Positions 18,083 through 27,115 of a stretch of DNA of 64,000 nucleotides are shown here, piece by piece. The stretch comes from Namhaeicola litoreus (GTDB taxonomy: Bacteria; Bacteroidota; Bacteroidia; Flavobacteriales; Flavobacteriaceae), in NCBI RefSeq assembly GCF_042679565.1, contig NZ_JBHTMY010000003.1, forward strand, positions 620,001 to 684,000, given 5' to 3'. A program made the translations under genes and the position numbers. A model generated the notes under the pieces. The model saw nothing but the letters and a program-made list of their open reading frames with translations. It did not search any database and was not told the DNA's origin. Numbering within the stretch: position 1 is the stretch's first letter; the number at the start of each line of letters is the position of its first letter.

Positions 18083-18880
18083 TTATTTTTTTAAGTTGAT
18101 AAATTTAAATAACCTAGTTTGATGATCAAATTGAATAGACGGATTGTCAAATATTCTATTAATTTCTCCATTTTTTACCAGTTCATCAACATTTCCAGTG
18201 GTAATACCTTGATTGTCCATTAACCAAAGTTGATCCGCTATTTGTAAACTGAGCTGAATTTCATGTGTTGAAATCAAAATGGCTTTATTCAGTTCATGTG
18301 CAAAGGAATGTAATAATTGAAAGGTTTCTATTTTATGTTGAATATCTAAATGAGCCGTAGGTTCATCTAAAATAATGATTGGTGTATCTTGTGCCAAAGC
18401 CCGGCAAATCATTACGCGCTGCATTTGCCCATCGCTTAATTCATTTACTTTAGTGTTTTTTAAAGACAATAAATCTGTTTTAGATAAAGCAAAAACTATC
18501 GTTTCTTCGTCTTTTTGAGATAATGTGCCTAGCCAATTTGTATAAGGATGTCTGCCAAGGGCCACTAGTTCAAAAACGGTGAGGTTTGTCGGTTCAATTT
18601 TATCGGTTAGCACCAAGCTAATTGTTTGAGCGATCTGAGATAAAGAAAATTTGCGCAATGATTTCTCCTTAAGAAAAACCTCACCACCTAAATTTTCCTG
18701 AACTCCTGTTATACTTCTGAGGAGCGTAGATTTACCAATACCGTTTTTCCCCATTAAACAAACAACTTCTCCTTTTTTCAAGGCCAATGAAATAGACTTG
18801 CCCACCACATGATTACCCTTATTTCTTTTATAACCTATGGTAAGATCTTCCGTTGATAATATGTTGTTTGTTTTATTCAA
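18083..18880 (-). CDS. ABC transporter ATPase, FecE/BtuD type
   Basis: ATP-hydrolysing subunit of 265 residues of a cobalamin or iron-siderophore importer. Walker A is GKNGIGKST (44-52; a Lys replaces the usual Pro), the signature is LSDGQMQRV (148-156), and Walker B is IIILDEPTAHLD (168-179) followed by the H-loop STHEIQLS. It is the third gene of a run with the permease and the binding lipoprotein, in the order binding protein, permease, ATPase. Facing a B12-riboswitch-controlled receptor, it most likely serves B12 (BtuD), although haem or siderophore transport cannot be ruled out from sequence. Confidence 0.9.
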   Translation of the reverse strand: MNKTNNILSTEDLTIGYKRNKGNHVVGKSISLALKKGEVVCLMGKNGIGKSTLLRSITGVQENLGGEVFLKEKSLRKFSLSQIAQTISLVLTDKIEPTNLTVFELVALGRHPYTNWLGTLSQKDEETIVFALSKTDLLSLKNTKVNELSDGQMQRVMICRALAQDTPIIILDEPTAHLDIQHKIETFQLLHSFAHELNKAILISTHEIQLSLQIADQLWLMDNQGITTGNVDELVKNGEINRIFDNPSIQFDHQTRLFKFINLKK

Positions 18881-18887
18881 TTAGTCC

Positions 18888-19880
18888 TTAGATTAATCGT
18901 TTTTTTCTAAATAATAACCAAATAACCAATGGTGCACCAAATAAAGAAGTAACAGCATTGATGGGTAATACATAAGCTGAATTCGGTAATTGAGCAATGG
19001 TATCGCAGAGCAGCATCACAATTGCGCCCAAAAAAAATACTGCGGGGATTAATATTTTATGATTTGAAGTTTGTAAACTCAATTTTGCAATATGTGGAAC
19101 TGCCAAACCGATAAAGGCTATAGGACCCGCAAAAGCCGTAATTACTCCTGTAATAATACTTGTTAGAATGAGGATCTGATTTCTTGTTTTTTTAATGGAT
19201 AGACCAAGACTTTTAGCGTAATTTTCTCCCAATAAAAGTGTATTTAGTGATTTAATTGTGGGTACCACCAAGATCATACCTAATAGGTATAGCATAAAAA
19301 ATATGCCGAGAGATTTCCAATTGGTATTTCCCAAACTACCGAAGCTCCAGAACATATATTGTTGTAAATTTTCTGCCGAGCTAAAATAAGAAAGAACGCT
19401 AATAACCGCTCCACTAAAACTTCCAAACATGAGTCCAATAATAAGTATAGCCATCGTATTTTTGATCTGATTGGATATAAGTAGAATGGCAAATAGAACC
19501 AATAAAGCACCTAAACTTCCGGCAATTGCTATTGCCATTTGATTACCGGACAAGCTTAAAAAAATCCCTCCAAAAGCGGAAGCACCCAATATAAGCAAGG
19601 CAACACCTAGACTCGCGCCAGAGCTTATGCCAAGTACAAAAGGTCCGGCCAAAGGATTTCTGAATAATGTTTGCATCAATAGGCCGCATACACTTAATCC
19701 AGATCCAACTAAAACGGCTGTAAGTGATTTGGGTAAACGAAATTGAGTTACGATATAATGCCATTCATTTTTCTCAGTAGAATGACCCATAAGACTACTC
19801 AAGATTTCACTAATGGGTATAGAGACAGAACCTAAACTCAAATTGATCATCAAAGCTGCAAAGAGTCCCAATCCCAACAA
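18888..19880 (-). CDS. FecCD-family permease, BtuC type
   Basis: Inner-membrane permease with about nine to ten transmembrane helices, 330 residues from the TTG at 19880. Family motifs include the conserved GLLMQTLFRNPLAGPFVLGISSGASLG near residues 67-93 and AGPIAFIGLAVPHIAK near 246-261. The start is doubtful: the frame is open upstream to 19928, giving NIIISKKHTGYFLL before the first helix. That basic stretch is what normally precedes helix 1, yet the only initiation codons there are ATT-type, the first overlapping the stop of the binding-protein gene. Either a rare ATT start or the TTG is used. Functions with the adjacent ATPase and lipoprotein, probably in B12 import. Confidence 0.88.
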   Translation of the reverse strand: MLGLGLFAALMINLSLGSVSIPISEILSSLMGHSTEKNEWHYIVTQFRLPKSLTAVLVGSGLSVCGLLMQTLFRNPLAGPFVLGISSGASLGVALLILGASAFGGIFLSLSGNQMAIAIAGSLGALLVLFAILLISNQIKNTMAILIIGLMFGSFSGAVISVLSYFSSAENLQQYMFWSFGSLGNTNWKSLGIFFMLYLLGMILVVPTIKSLNTLLLGENYAKSLGLSIKKTRNQILILTSIITGVITAFAGPIAFIGLAVPHIAKLSLQTSNHKILIPAVFFLGAIVMLLCDTIAQLPNSAYVLPINAVTSLFGAPLVIWLLFRKKRLI

Positions 19881-19923
19881 TAAAAAGTAGCCTGTATGTT
19901 TTTTTGAAATGATAATATTTAGT

Positions 19924-21051
19924 TTAATCTAAGGGTTCTAAAAAATAAGGAATATAATTGGGTAACAAGTCAGGGTGAGATGCTTTAATTAGATCTTTCA
20001 GAACAATATGAGGCTGAATTGGCGCTAATTCAAAAAATAAAATACCACCTTGTTCACCTCTTCTCTTGGCAAAGTTAAAGATCTTTTTCTCTTGAAATGC
20101 CTTAAAGGTGTTGTAGTGATTATTACTCTCCAGCATGGCTTGATAATTCGTAAAAATACCCGAACCAATCCAAAGTTCAGCTGATTTTCCGGTTTCTATC
20201 ACAGATTCTAAAGACAGGACGAGGGAACCAGTACCCCTTGTTTCTCTCCAAAGATAATTTGTATTGGCATCTTTAAAAAGGTTTGCCATAAAGCTTTCAC
20301 CGGCTGGTAGGCTCCACTTGTCCTCAAATAAAATACCAGAGAGCACAGTTGGTCTGTCTTTAGATTGAAGTGCGATCTTCTTCGCCTCTATATATTCCTT
20401 TTCAATTAGATTAAAAATAGAATCTGCCTTTTCACTTTTTTCAAATAAAGCTCCAAAAAGCTTGAGCCATTCCGCTCTCCCCAAAGGATCTTCTTCTAAC
20501 CAATCTCCATTAAAAAGAACAGGAATAGTTGTTTGTTCTAAACGGCTAAATGAGGCATCATTTTCGCCCATGCTAAAACCTATCACTAATTCAGGATTCA
20601 AGGAAATGAGTATTTCAAAATTGAGATTTTGAATATTTCCCAATTCTGCTATTTTCCCATTGTTGACTAATTCTGTTGTTCTGGCTGAGGATATATAATT
20701 CATTTGCGGGAAACCAACTATTTTGTTTTCCATATCGAACAACTCAATCACGGGTATATGGGTTGTGGAGGTAGGTACGATGCTTTCTACAGGCGTACGA
20801 ATTATATTTTTATTTTGAAGCGAATCTGGAATTTCTACACTTTTTGGAATGAGGTAAAAGACTTCCTGCGTTTGTGCATTAGGAAAGGGTCTTTTAATAA
20901 TTATTTTGCTCAAATTTATAAATATCTCAATATCAAAACCTTTGGCAAAACGAATTGAGCTATTGATCTCCTGATTTACAGATGCTACCGGCTTGTCTTC
21001 TTTACAAGCCAGAAGTGTACCGAAGAGTAAAATGACATAAATATATTTCAT
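19924..21051 (-). CDS. Periplasmic substrate-binding lipoprotein, BtuF/FecB type
   Basis: Lipoprotein of 375 residues with signal peptide and lipobox LLAC (Cys16), anchored in a membrane and holding substrate for the adjacent ABC importer. The mature part has the class III binding-protein layout: an N-terminal lobe with EIFINLSKIIIKRPFP, a lobe boundary with GFPQMNYISSARTTELVNNGKIAELGN, then NPELVIGFSMGEND and the C-terminal lobe with PAGESFMANLFKDANTNYLW. That phrase pattern fits BtuF/FecB proteins. It is divergent from btuB and lies first in its operon. I saw no second riboswitch on its strand in the 21052-21140 gap. Confidence 0.9.
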   Translation of the reverse strand: MKYIYVILLFGTLLACKEDKPVASVNQEINSSIRFAKGFDIEIFINLSKIIIKRPFPNAQTQEVFYLIPKSVEIPDSLQNKNIIRTPVESIVPTSTTHIPVIELFDMENKIVGFPQMNYISSARTTELVNNGKIAELGNIQNLNFEILISLNPELVIGFSMGENDASFSRLEQTTIPVLFNGDWLEEDPLGRAEWLKLFGALFEKSEKADSIFNLIEKEYIEAKKIALQSKDRPTVLSGILFEDKWSLPAGESFMANLFKDANTNYLWRETRGTGSLVLSLESVIETGKSAELWIGSGIFTNYQAMLESNNHYNTFKAFQEKKIFNFAKRRGEQGGILFFELAPIQPHIVLKDLIKASHPDLLPNYIPYFLEPLD

Positions 21052-21127
21052 CTGTGATGATTAAGGTCGACTAGTAATTTAGTTGGCAAATTAAAGAATA
21101 AAACCGTTCAAATCAATCTTATTTCTG

Positions 21128-21135
21128 TACATTTG
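21128..21135 (+). promoter_or_regulatory. -7-like box TACATTTG before the cobalamin riboswitch
   Basis: Matches TAnnTTTG and stands a few bases before the riboswitch. This gives an RNA start near 21140 and places the whole riboswitch in the btuB leader. Confidence 0.5.
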
Positions 21136-21139
21136 TGCT

Positions 21140-21322
21140 GAAATTTTTGGTGACCTATATCGAAATTATAGATGTAGTGTTAAGAGGGAATCTCGTTAAA
21201 ATCGAGAGCTGTCTCCGCAACTGTAAGCTTAGCCGAAAGGTGCTTATTGGAAATCTTAAAGTCACTTTGTAAAATACAAGGGAAGGCATTCAATAAGACG
21301 CAAGCCAGGAAACCTGCCAGGA
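21140..21322 (+). ncRNA. Cobalamin (B12) riboswitch upstream of btuB
   Basis: The leader contains the conserved elements of the adenosyl/methylcobalamin riboswitch: GTGTTAAGAGGGAATCTCG near 21176-21194, CCGCAACTGTAAGC near 21213-21226, and the B12 box AAGCCAGGAAACCTGCC at 21302-21318. It ends about 40 bases before the btuB ATG, so binding of B12 should lower btuB expression by hiding the start region. The open frame running through it from 21247 is not real coding sequence. Confidence 0.93.
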
Positions 21323-21360
21323 AAATCGATAACAAATATTTTCGGAGGAAAAATATTTTT

Positions 21361-23184
21361 ATGATAGATAGATACATTTTTACCTGGTTTCTGATTTTAA
21401 CTTTTTCGGCATTTGCTCAGGACGATCTGACGGATGATCTGAATGAGGTATTTGTATTTGGTAGATTTTCTCCTCAGTTAGATACTGGCTATAGCCTTAT
21501 TCAATTTTCAGATAGTTTGCATCAAAATCAATTTGGAACACTTGAAGATGTGCTAAGAAATCAAGCTAATTTTTACTTCAAAGAAAATGGTAGAGGTATG
21601 GTTTCTTCAATTGCCTTAAGAGGGACCACAGCCTCTCAAACGGCCGTTTATTGGAATGGTGTTCCTATCAACTCTTCACTTAACGGACAATCAGACTTTA
21701 ATACATTGGGTACAAATGGGTATTCTTCTTTAGAAATTAGAAAAGGAGGAGGAAGTGTCTTGTTAGGTAGCGGTGCCATTGGAGGTGCCATCAATATTAA
21801 AGATAATGTGCGATTTGATGCCGAAGATGAAATTAGTATGTCTGCCGGAATAGGTCAGTTTGAAACTTATATGACTAATCTAAAAATTATAAAAAACTTT
21901 GAAAAGGTATTTTTAAAAATTTCGACAGGCTTTAACCAGAGTGAAAATGATTATCCTATTCCAGGATTAGATCAAAAAAATGAAAACGGAGCTTATAAAA
22001 ACTTTGATCTGAATTTAACGATGGGATATAAGCTAAATGAGAAGAATGAAATTTCTTTATTTCAGTCTTACGTGTTAAATGATAGAAATCTTTCTGGGAC
22101 CCTAACGGCGAAGAGTATCGCGAAATTAGAAAACAAGAACAACCGGCTTTTATTGAATTGGAAAAGAAAATCAGATCACTATTCATTGTCTACGAATCTC
22201 GCCTATTTGAATGAAGATTACCTCTATTACAATGATTATCGACTTGATGAATACACAAAAAATATAGGTGAAAATGTAATCGCCAGTTCAGATTTTTCTT
22301 ATGCCTTTGCCAATAACATTTTTTTTGGAGTTGGTTTTGATGCTCAATTTTCAAAGGCTGAGGGAGATGATTTGGAAAATGAGAGATTAAATAAGGGTGA
22401 ATTTTATGCACTCTTTGGACAACAAATTAAGAATAGATTTACCTATAATATAAGTGTGAGAAAAGGTTGGTCAGATTTATTTGATATTCCTTTTATTTAT
22501 TCGGTCGATGGAAGGTGGAAAGCATCCAGAACCATGAACATCAGATTTAATGCAGGAACAAATTATAGGTTACCCACTTTTAACGATTTATTTTGGAATC
22601 CTGGTGGTAATCCGGATTTGAAGTCGGAAAACAGTTTTACTTCAGAACTTGGTATCACTTATAGTAAATATGGACTTAATTTCGATCTCTCCGGATTTTA
22701 TATTAGAAGCGAAAATTTGATTCAGTGGGTTCCTATTGACAATTTTTTTTGGACACCAAAAAACGTAAAGGAAAGTAGGCAATTGGGTACTGAATTTATC
22801 GCTAGATATAATTTTAATATTCACTCATTTTATTTCAATATCGAAAGCCAATATACCTTTGTCAATGCCAAAGATCTTGATCTCAATAAAGAATTGATCT
22901 ATGTGCCAAACCATAAACTCAACAATATATTTAGTGCCAGTCGTAAAAAACTCTTGGTAAAATATTATCTACAATATACTGATAAAGTTTATACAACAAC
23001 GTCGAATACAGAAACTGTCGCTGCCTTTTGGTTATCAAATGTGCATTTGCGATATGATATCATGAAAAACCAATTAAGTGCGGGTCTTTATATCGAAAAC
23101 ATTTTTAATCAATATTACGAGGCAGTGGCATATAGACCAATGCCCGGAACAAATTTTAATTTAAATATCAATTATCAATTTTAG
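21361..23184 (+). CDS. btuB: TonB-dependent cobalamin receptor BtuB
   Basis: Outer-membrane receptor of 607 residues that takes up B12 with TonB energy. The start is the ATG at 21361; an upstream in-frame start at 21247 lies inside the riboswitch. The signal peptide MIDRYIFTWFLILTFSAFAQ is followed by a TonB-box-like segment LNEVFVFGRF, a plug domain to about residue 150 (LRGTTASQTAVYWNGVPINS and RKGGGSVLLGSGAIGGAINI), and a beta-barrel ending in the aromatic strand NLNINYQF. Riboswitch control identifies the substrate. A BtuG-like lipoprotein follows 4 bases after the stop. Confidence 0.93.
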   Translation: MIDRYIFTWFLILTFSAFAQDDLTDDLNEVFVFGRFSPQLDTGYSLIQFSDSLHQNQFGTLEDVLRNQANFYFKENGRGMVSSIALRGTTASQTAVYWNGVPINSSLNGQSDFNTLGTNGYSSLEIRKGGGSVLLGSGAIGGAINIKDNVRFDAEDEISMSAGIGQFETYMTNLKIIKNFEKVFLKISTGFNQSENDYPIPGLDQKNENGAYKNFDLNLTMGYKLNEKNEISLFQSYVLNDRNLSGTLTAKSIAKLENKNNRLLLNWKRKSDHYSLSTNLAYLNEDYLYYNDYRLDEYTKNIGENVIASSDFSYAFANNIFFGVGFDAQFSKAEGDDLENERLNKGEFYALFGQQIKNRFTYNISVRKGWSDLFDIPFIYSVDGRWKASRTMNIRFNAGTNYRLPTFNDLFWNPGGNPDLKSENSFTSELGITYSKYGLNFDLSGFYIRSENLIQWVPIDNFFWTPKNVKESRQLGTEFIARYNFNIHSFYFNIESQYTFVNAKDLDLNKELIYVPNHKLNNIFSASRKKLLVKYYLQYTDKVYTTTSNTETVAAFWLSNVHLRYDIMKNQLSAGLYIENIFNQYYEAVAYRPMPGTNFNLNINYQF

Positions 23185-23188
23185 CATT

Positions 23189-24244
23189 ATGATGTATCTA
23201 AAAAATTTAGTGATCCTTTTTGTATTTAGTTTAATAATTTTCGGTTGTAGTGACGATGACAAGGAAATTGAGGAAAAAGGTGAATTTGCCAATGGCTTTT
23301 TTATCACAAACGAGGGGCCTTTTAACAATGGGTCTGGAAGTATCACCCATGTCTCGGAAGAAGGTTTGATCACGCAAAAAGTTTATCAGAAGGTGAATAA
23401 TGAGGTGCTAGGAAATATTGTTCAATCTATGAGTTTTCATGAAGATAAGGCCTACATCGTTGTAAATAATTCCAACAAGATAGTTGTTGTAGATAGATAT
23501 ACCATGGAAAAAATAGGTACTATTCAAGGAGAAGGGGTCAATTCCCCGAGACATATGGTGTCTCATAATAATCGCGGATATTTAAGTAACTGGGGTGATC
23601 CGGTTAATAATTCAGATGATTTTATTTCGGTTATTGATTTAAATAATGACAACGTGATTGAAACTATTCCTGTAGGAGAGGGGCCTGAAAATATGGTAAT
23701 AAGTAACGGCAAACTTTTCGTAAATCTTGAAGGAGGTTATAGTCAAAATAAATATGTTATGGTTGTTAACTTGAATAGTCTTGAAAATTTGGGAATGTTG
23801 GAAGTTTCGGATGTTCCTAATTCAATTCTACGAGATGATAAAGATCAAGTATGGGTTTTATGTGGAGGAAAACCATCCTGGACCGGAGATGAAACGCATG
23901 GAAGTTTATTTAAGATTAATCCAACAGATCTAAGTTTAGATCAAATAGACTTTACAGATTCACAACACCCTGATCTGTTAACCTTCACGAATGGAAGTTT
24001 ATATTTTAATTTAGATGGACAAGTACTAAAAATGAACACCGCTACAATGTCTGATCCCATCGACATTGTTCAAGGAATTGAGGGGTACTTTTATAGTATG
24101 AATTCTTTAAATGGTGAATTGTACGCCACCGACGCCAAAGATTTTCAAAGTGAAGGTGAGTTAAAAATATTTAATGCGATTACTAGTACAGTGTTAGAAA
24201 CAATAGAAACGGGTGTTATACCGGGTTCTGTTGTCTTTCAATAA
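23189..24244 (+). CDS. BtuG-like surface lipoprotein, YncE/DUF5074-type beta-propeller
   Basis: Lipoprotein of 351 residues made of repeated beta strands typical of a seven-bladed propeller, with blade-like segments such as KAYIVVNNSNKIVVVDRYT, RGYLSNWGDPVNNSDDFISVID and GKLFVNLEGG. The signal peptide ends in lipobox IFGC (Cys20) and continues SDDDKE, matching the acidic Bacteroidota signal for export to the cell surface. The position just after btuB and its co-transcription with it match BtuG of Bacteroides, which binds B12 and loads it into BtuB. The role is inferred from these two features together; another cargo-binding propeller is possible. A strong terminator follows. Confidence 0.85.
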   Translation: MMYLKNLVILFVFSLIIFGCSDDDKEIEEKGEFANGFFITNEGPFNNGSGSITHVSEEGLITQKVYQKVNNEVLGNIVQSMSFHEDKAYIVVNNSNKIVVVDRYTMEKIGTIQGEGVNSPRHMVSHNNRGYLSNWGDPVNNSDDFISVIDLNNDNVIETIPVGEGPENMVISNGKLFVNLEGGYSQNKYVMVVNLNSLENLGMLEVSDVPNSILRDDKDQVWVLCGGKPSWTGDETHGSLFKINPTDLSLDQIDFTDSQHPDLLTFTNGSLYFNLDGQVLKMNTATMSDPIDIVQGIEGYFYSMNSLNGELYATDAKDFQSEGELKIFNAITSTVLETIETGVIPGSVVFQ

Positions 24245-24262
24245 AGTTGAATATGTTTAAAT

Positions 24263-24292
24263 AAAAAAGGAGGGCTAACCCTCCTTTTTTAT
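24263..24292. terminator. Bidirectional terminator of the btuB operon
   Basis: A 12-bp perfect stem (arms 24263-24274 and 24279-24290, core GGAGGG/CCCTCC) with a CTAA loop has A-run and T-run flanks. It ends the B12 operon and the convergent 24293-26758 gene. Confidence 0.92.
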
Positions 24293-26758
24293 TTAACTTC
24301 CCATCATTTCAAAATCTCCTCCACCGTCATAATCGCGATTGAAATCTCTTTTCTTTTTCTGTTTAAAACGATATGTAAATGTTAGTCTGAATTGTCTTTC
24401 CCTCCACTGAAATTCACTTTCAGAATAGAAACTTTCCGTGGTAGTTTCCATCATTCTTTTTCGTGAGTTTAGCAAATCACTAATGTTGAATGAAAGTGTT
24501 CCATCACCATCCATAATATCCTTGCTAAATGCCATATCTGCTGTGAACATCCCTTTATATTTGTTTTGCGCATTCTGCATTGGCCCCATATACATCATGT
24601 TTGTTTGCCAATCAATACTATATGGTAAAACTACTTTTCCACTTAAACGTGTAAACCAACTTAAGTTTTCTGCGCCAAAGTCAACACCCTCATAAAAGCC
24701 ATCCACTGTATTTTGGAAGAGGTTAAAGCTGGCATTAAAACGCCAATTCTTTTTTGGTGTATAATTTGTAGCTAGTTCAAATCCATATCGATCTTCTGTA
24801 CTTAAATTGATGGGAAACCTTTTGATAATAGGTATTCCCCCTTCTGTGGTTTCACCGGTATCTTCTGTAATAAATTGAAACACATCAGTGGCGTGATTGT
24901 AATAAATGGATGTGTTTAGAGTGACTTTTGGCCATTTTTTGAAATATCCCAGTTCAAATGCATCAGATATAGAAGGATTCAAATAAGGGTTTCCTTGAAA
25001 AATATTTGTTTCACTTGAACGAGATGGAAATGGATTGATCATTCTTGATCTTGGACGTCTAATTCTTCTGTTATACCCAATAGTAATGTTCTCTTCGTCT
25101 GCCAATTCATAACCCAAATTTACTGTAGGAAACCAATTTGTGTAATTTCTTTCTGCAGCAAGATCTTCGCGATCTACTATTTCAATATCGATATCGGTAA
25201 TTTCCATTCGAAGTCCTAAAAGGCCGCTAAACTTGTTAAATTTTGCCCCATATTGGGTATAAGCGGCATGAATTTTTTCATCGTAATTAAAAATATTGGA
25301 AAGGTTTGTATCGAGATTAAAATCACCATCATCATCTTCGAAATAAACTCTAAAATCTGTTGTCTGATCTAAAATATTGCTTCTAACACCGGCCTCGAAC
25401 TGATGGTCATTTTTCATAGGAAGCACATAATCTGACTGGAATAAGTACTGTTTTTCCGGACGTTCAGTACTATTTTGCTCTCCCAACTGATCTTGCTCTA
25501 TCGGGAAAAATTCTTTTTCATTGATGTCGGAAAATTCCTTTTCATAATTGTCCTCAAATTGGAAATCAACTGTCAACTTATGTCCATTTTCGTTGAAATT
25601 GTTCATGTAGTTTAAATTGTATTGCCAGTCATTTCTGTCTTCAGTATCATTACTAGTTCTGACAATAAAATCAGTTTCTTCTAAATTAGAATCAAATCTT
25701 GTCGTTTCGTTTACAGTTTCATCGTCGCCTTTCGAGTTTCTGTAAATGAAACTGGCTATGATAGAACTTTTTTCAGTAATGAAATATTCTACTCCAAAGT
25801 TAGTATTGATATTGTTATTGATTCTGTTGTACTCCCTTTTCTCCTTTACAAAAGGTGAAGTTGGGTTGTTAAAGAATTCAGAATAATACTTGGCATTTCC
25901 GGGAGCATCAGAGTAGCTATATCCGGTATTATTAAAAAAATTGAACTTATTTTTTCGAAAGTTTAAGTTAACAGATCCTCCGGCATTTTCGGGGTATCCT
26001 CCAAAGATGGTTGCATTTGCATTAAAACCGTCATTAGAACCTTTCCTCAAAATAATATTTACAATACCGGCTGTTCCCTCTGCATCATAACGTGCAGAAG
26101 GACTGGTAATTACCTCTACTTTTTCAATCATTTCTGCAGAAAATTGTCTCAGTGCCTCATTGTCAGATCCACCTACCAAATTGTTTGGTCTTCCATTTAT
26201 AAGTATGCGTACGTTTTCATTTCCTCTTAAACTCACGGCTCCATCAACATCCACTGTTACTGATGGAACATTATTTAATACGTCAATAGCATTACCTCCC
26301 TTAACGGTCATGTCTTTCCCAACATTATAGATCTTTTTGTCTAATTTAATTTCGACCGTACTTTTTTCTGCAATCACTTGTACTTCGTCTAAATTCTCTG
26401 AGTCTTCTTCCAAAATAACTTTACCCAAATCCAGATTTTTATCAACCACTAATTCTCCAAGGTTATTGGTTTTGAATGAGATAAATTCGACTGTAGCAAC
26501 ATATTTTCCCTCAGGTACCTCTACAAAAAATTGCCCTTTATTATCTGTTATCCCTCCAAAAATACGATCGTTTGCAATGGACTTGATTACGATCGTGGCA
26601 TATTCTAAGGGTTGTGCTGTGGTTTTATCGATTACGATGCCTTTAATTTCGAAATTGGCTTGATTTGGTCGGTTTCCAGAATTTGGTGGACGTTGGGCAG
26701 TTGCTGCAGAAATGAAAAATATGATGGAAAGTAGTAAAACTAAATTGTGCTTCGCCAT
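24293..26758 (-). CDS. TonB-receptor-like outer-membrane barrel with CarboxypepD-like domain
   Basis: Outer-membrane protein of 821 residues. After a signal peptide (LVLLLSIIFFISAATAQ) come a carboxypeptidase-regulatory-like Ig domain (about 32-115, EIKGIVIDKTTAQPLEYAT), a plug-like domain (about 120-235, with INGRPNNLVGGSDNEALR and SPSARYDAEGTAGIVNIILRKG), and a barrel of about 580 residues of the OMP_b-brl_3 type. It lacks a clear TonB box and no SusD-type partner follows, so the substrate is unknown. It resembles the 811-residue protein at 27111-29546 in length and architecture. It is convergent with the B12 operon and terminator-separated. Confidence 0.85.
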   Translation of the reverse strand: MAKHNLVLLLSIIFFISAATAQRPPNSGNRPNQANFEIKGIVIDKTTAQPLEYATIVIKSIANDRIFGGITDNKGQFFVEVPEGKYVATVEFISFKTNNLGELVVDKNLDLGKVILEEDSENLDEVQVIAEKSTVEIKLDKKIYNVGKDMTVKGGNAIDVLNNVPSVTVDVDGAVSLRGNENVRILINGRPNNLVGGSDNEALRQFSAEMIEKVEVITSPSARYDAEGTAGIVNIILRKGSNDGFNANATIFGGYPENAGGSVNLNFRKNKFNFFNNTGYSYSDAPGNAKYYSEFFNNPTSPFVKEKREYNRINNNINTNFGVEYFITEKSSIIASFIYRNSKGDDETVNETTRFDSNLEETDFIVRTSNDTEDRNDWQYNLNYMNNFNENGHKLTVDFQFEDNYEKEFSDINEKEFFPIEQDQLGEQNSTERPEKQYLFQSDYVLPMKNDHQFEAGVRSNILDQTTDFRVYFEDDDGDFNLDTNLSNIFNYDEKIHAAYTQYGAKFNKFSGLLGLRMEITDIDIEIVDREDLAAERNYTNWFPTVNLGYELADEENITIGYNRRIRRPRSRMINPFPSRSSETNIFQGNPYLNPSISDAFELGYFKKWPKVTLNTSIYYNHATDVFQFITEDTGETTEGGIPIIKRFPINLSTEDRYGFELATNYTPKKNWRFNASFNLFQNTVDGFYEGVDFGAENLSWFTRLSGKVVLPYSIDWQTNMMYMGPMQNAQNKYKGMFTADMAFSKDIMDGDGTLSFNISDLLNSRKRMMETTTESFYSESEFQWRERQFRLTFTYRFKQKKKRDFNRDYDGGGDFEMMGS

Positions 26759-26863
26759 TGTGCGTATGATTGTTTTGATTTTTGACAGGCGAAATTAGAT
26801 TTAGTTTAATTGGAGCTCTGTTAATAGTATGTTAAAAATACCTTTGATTTTTTTTCTAGTAAA

Positions 26864-26895
26864 TTGAAGGATTTCTGGAAAAAAGTTTAATTTTG
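26864..26895 (+). promoter_or_regulatory. Bacteroidota promoter for the 54-residue membrane protein
   Basis: TTG at 26864-26866, a 21-base spacer, then TAATTTTG at 26888-26895. The spacing is in the family range and the small gene starts 19 bases after it. Confidence 0.55.
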
Positions 26896-26914
26896 TAACT
26901 CTAAAAAAAAATTA

Positions 26915-27079
26915 ATGGAATTTTCACATTTTATAGGTTATATAGTATTCATGATCATCTTTACGATGGGATTTTGGTTAATGATATTTTTAGCTGCGTT
27001 TGTAGTTCCTTATTGGTTGATTGGAAATTTGTTAGAAGATCGAAAATTAAAAAGGGCAGCTAAAAAGCAAAAAGCATAA
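26915..27079 (+). CDS. 54-residue membrane protein of unknown function
   Basis: Short open frame reading MEFSHFIGYIVFMIIFTMGF and continuing, 54 codons plus TAA. It has one or two hydrophobic segments (about residues 8-40, with a Pro-Tyr-Trp in the middle) and a basic C-terminus (KLKRAAKKQKA). Support is threefold: a promoter match at 26864-26895, an ATG with A-rich leader, and a strong terminator just after the stop. It lies alone on the plus strand between two minus-strand barrel genes. The hydrophobic-then-basic layout suggests an inner-membrane protein with cytoplasmic basic tail. No family recognised. Confidence 0.7.
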   Translation: MEFSHFIGYIVFMIIFTMGFWLMIFLAAFVVPYWLIGNLLEDRKLKRAAKKQKA

Positions 27080-27115
27080 AAAAGAGGGTTTAGTATTTAA
27101 ACCCTCTTTTTTAGT
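27078..27115. terminator. Bidirectional intrinsic terminator
   Basis: A 15-bp stem (arms 27078-27092 and 27098-27112, core GAGGGTTTA) with a 5-base loop. It ends the 54-residue gene and overlaps the stop codon of the convergent 27111-29546 gene. Confidence 0.9.

Noticed and set aside
21247..21360. In-frame N-terminal extension of btuB from an upstream ATG
   Set aside because: It overlaps the B12 riboswitch, and the signal peptide begins at the ATG at 21361.
21180..21377. 65-codon minus-strand frame across the riboswitch
   Set aside because: It is a shadow of the conserved RNA and has no independent support.
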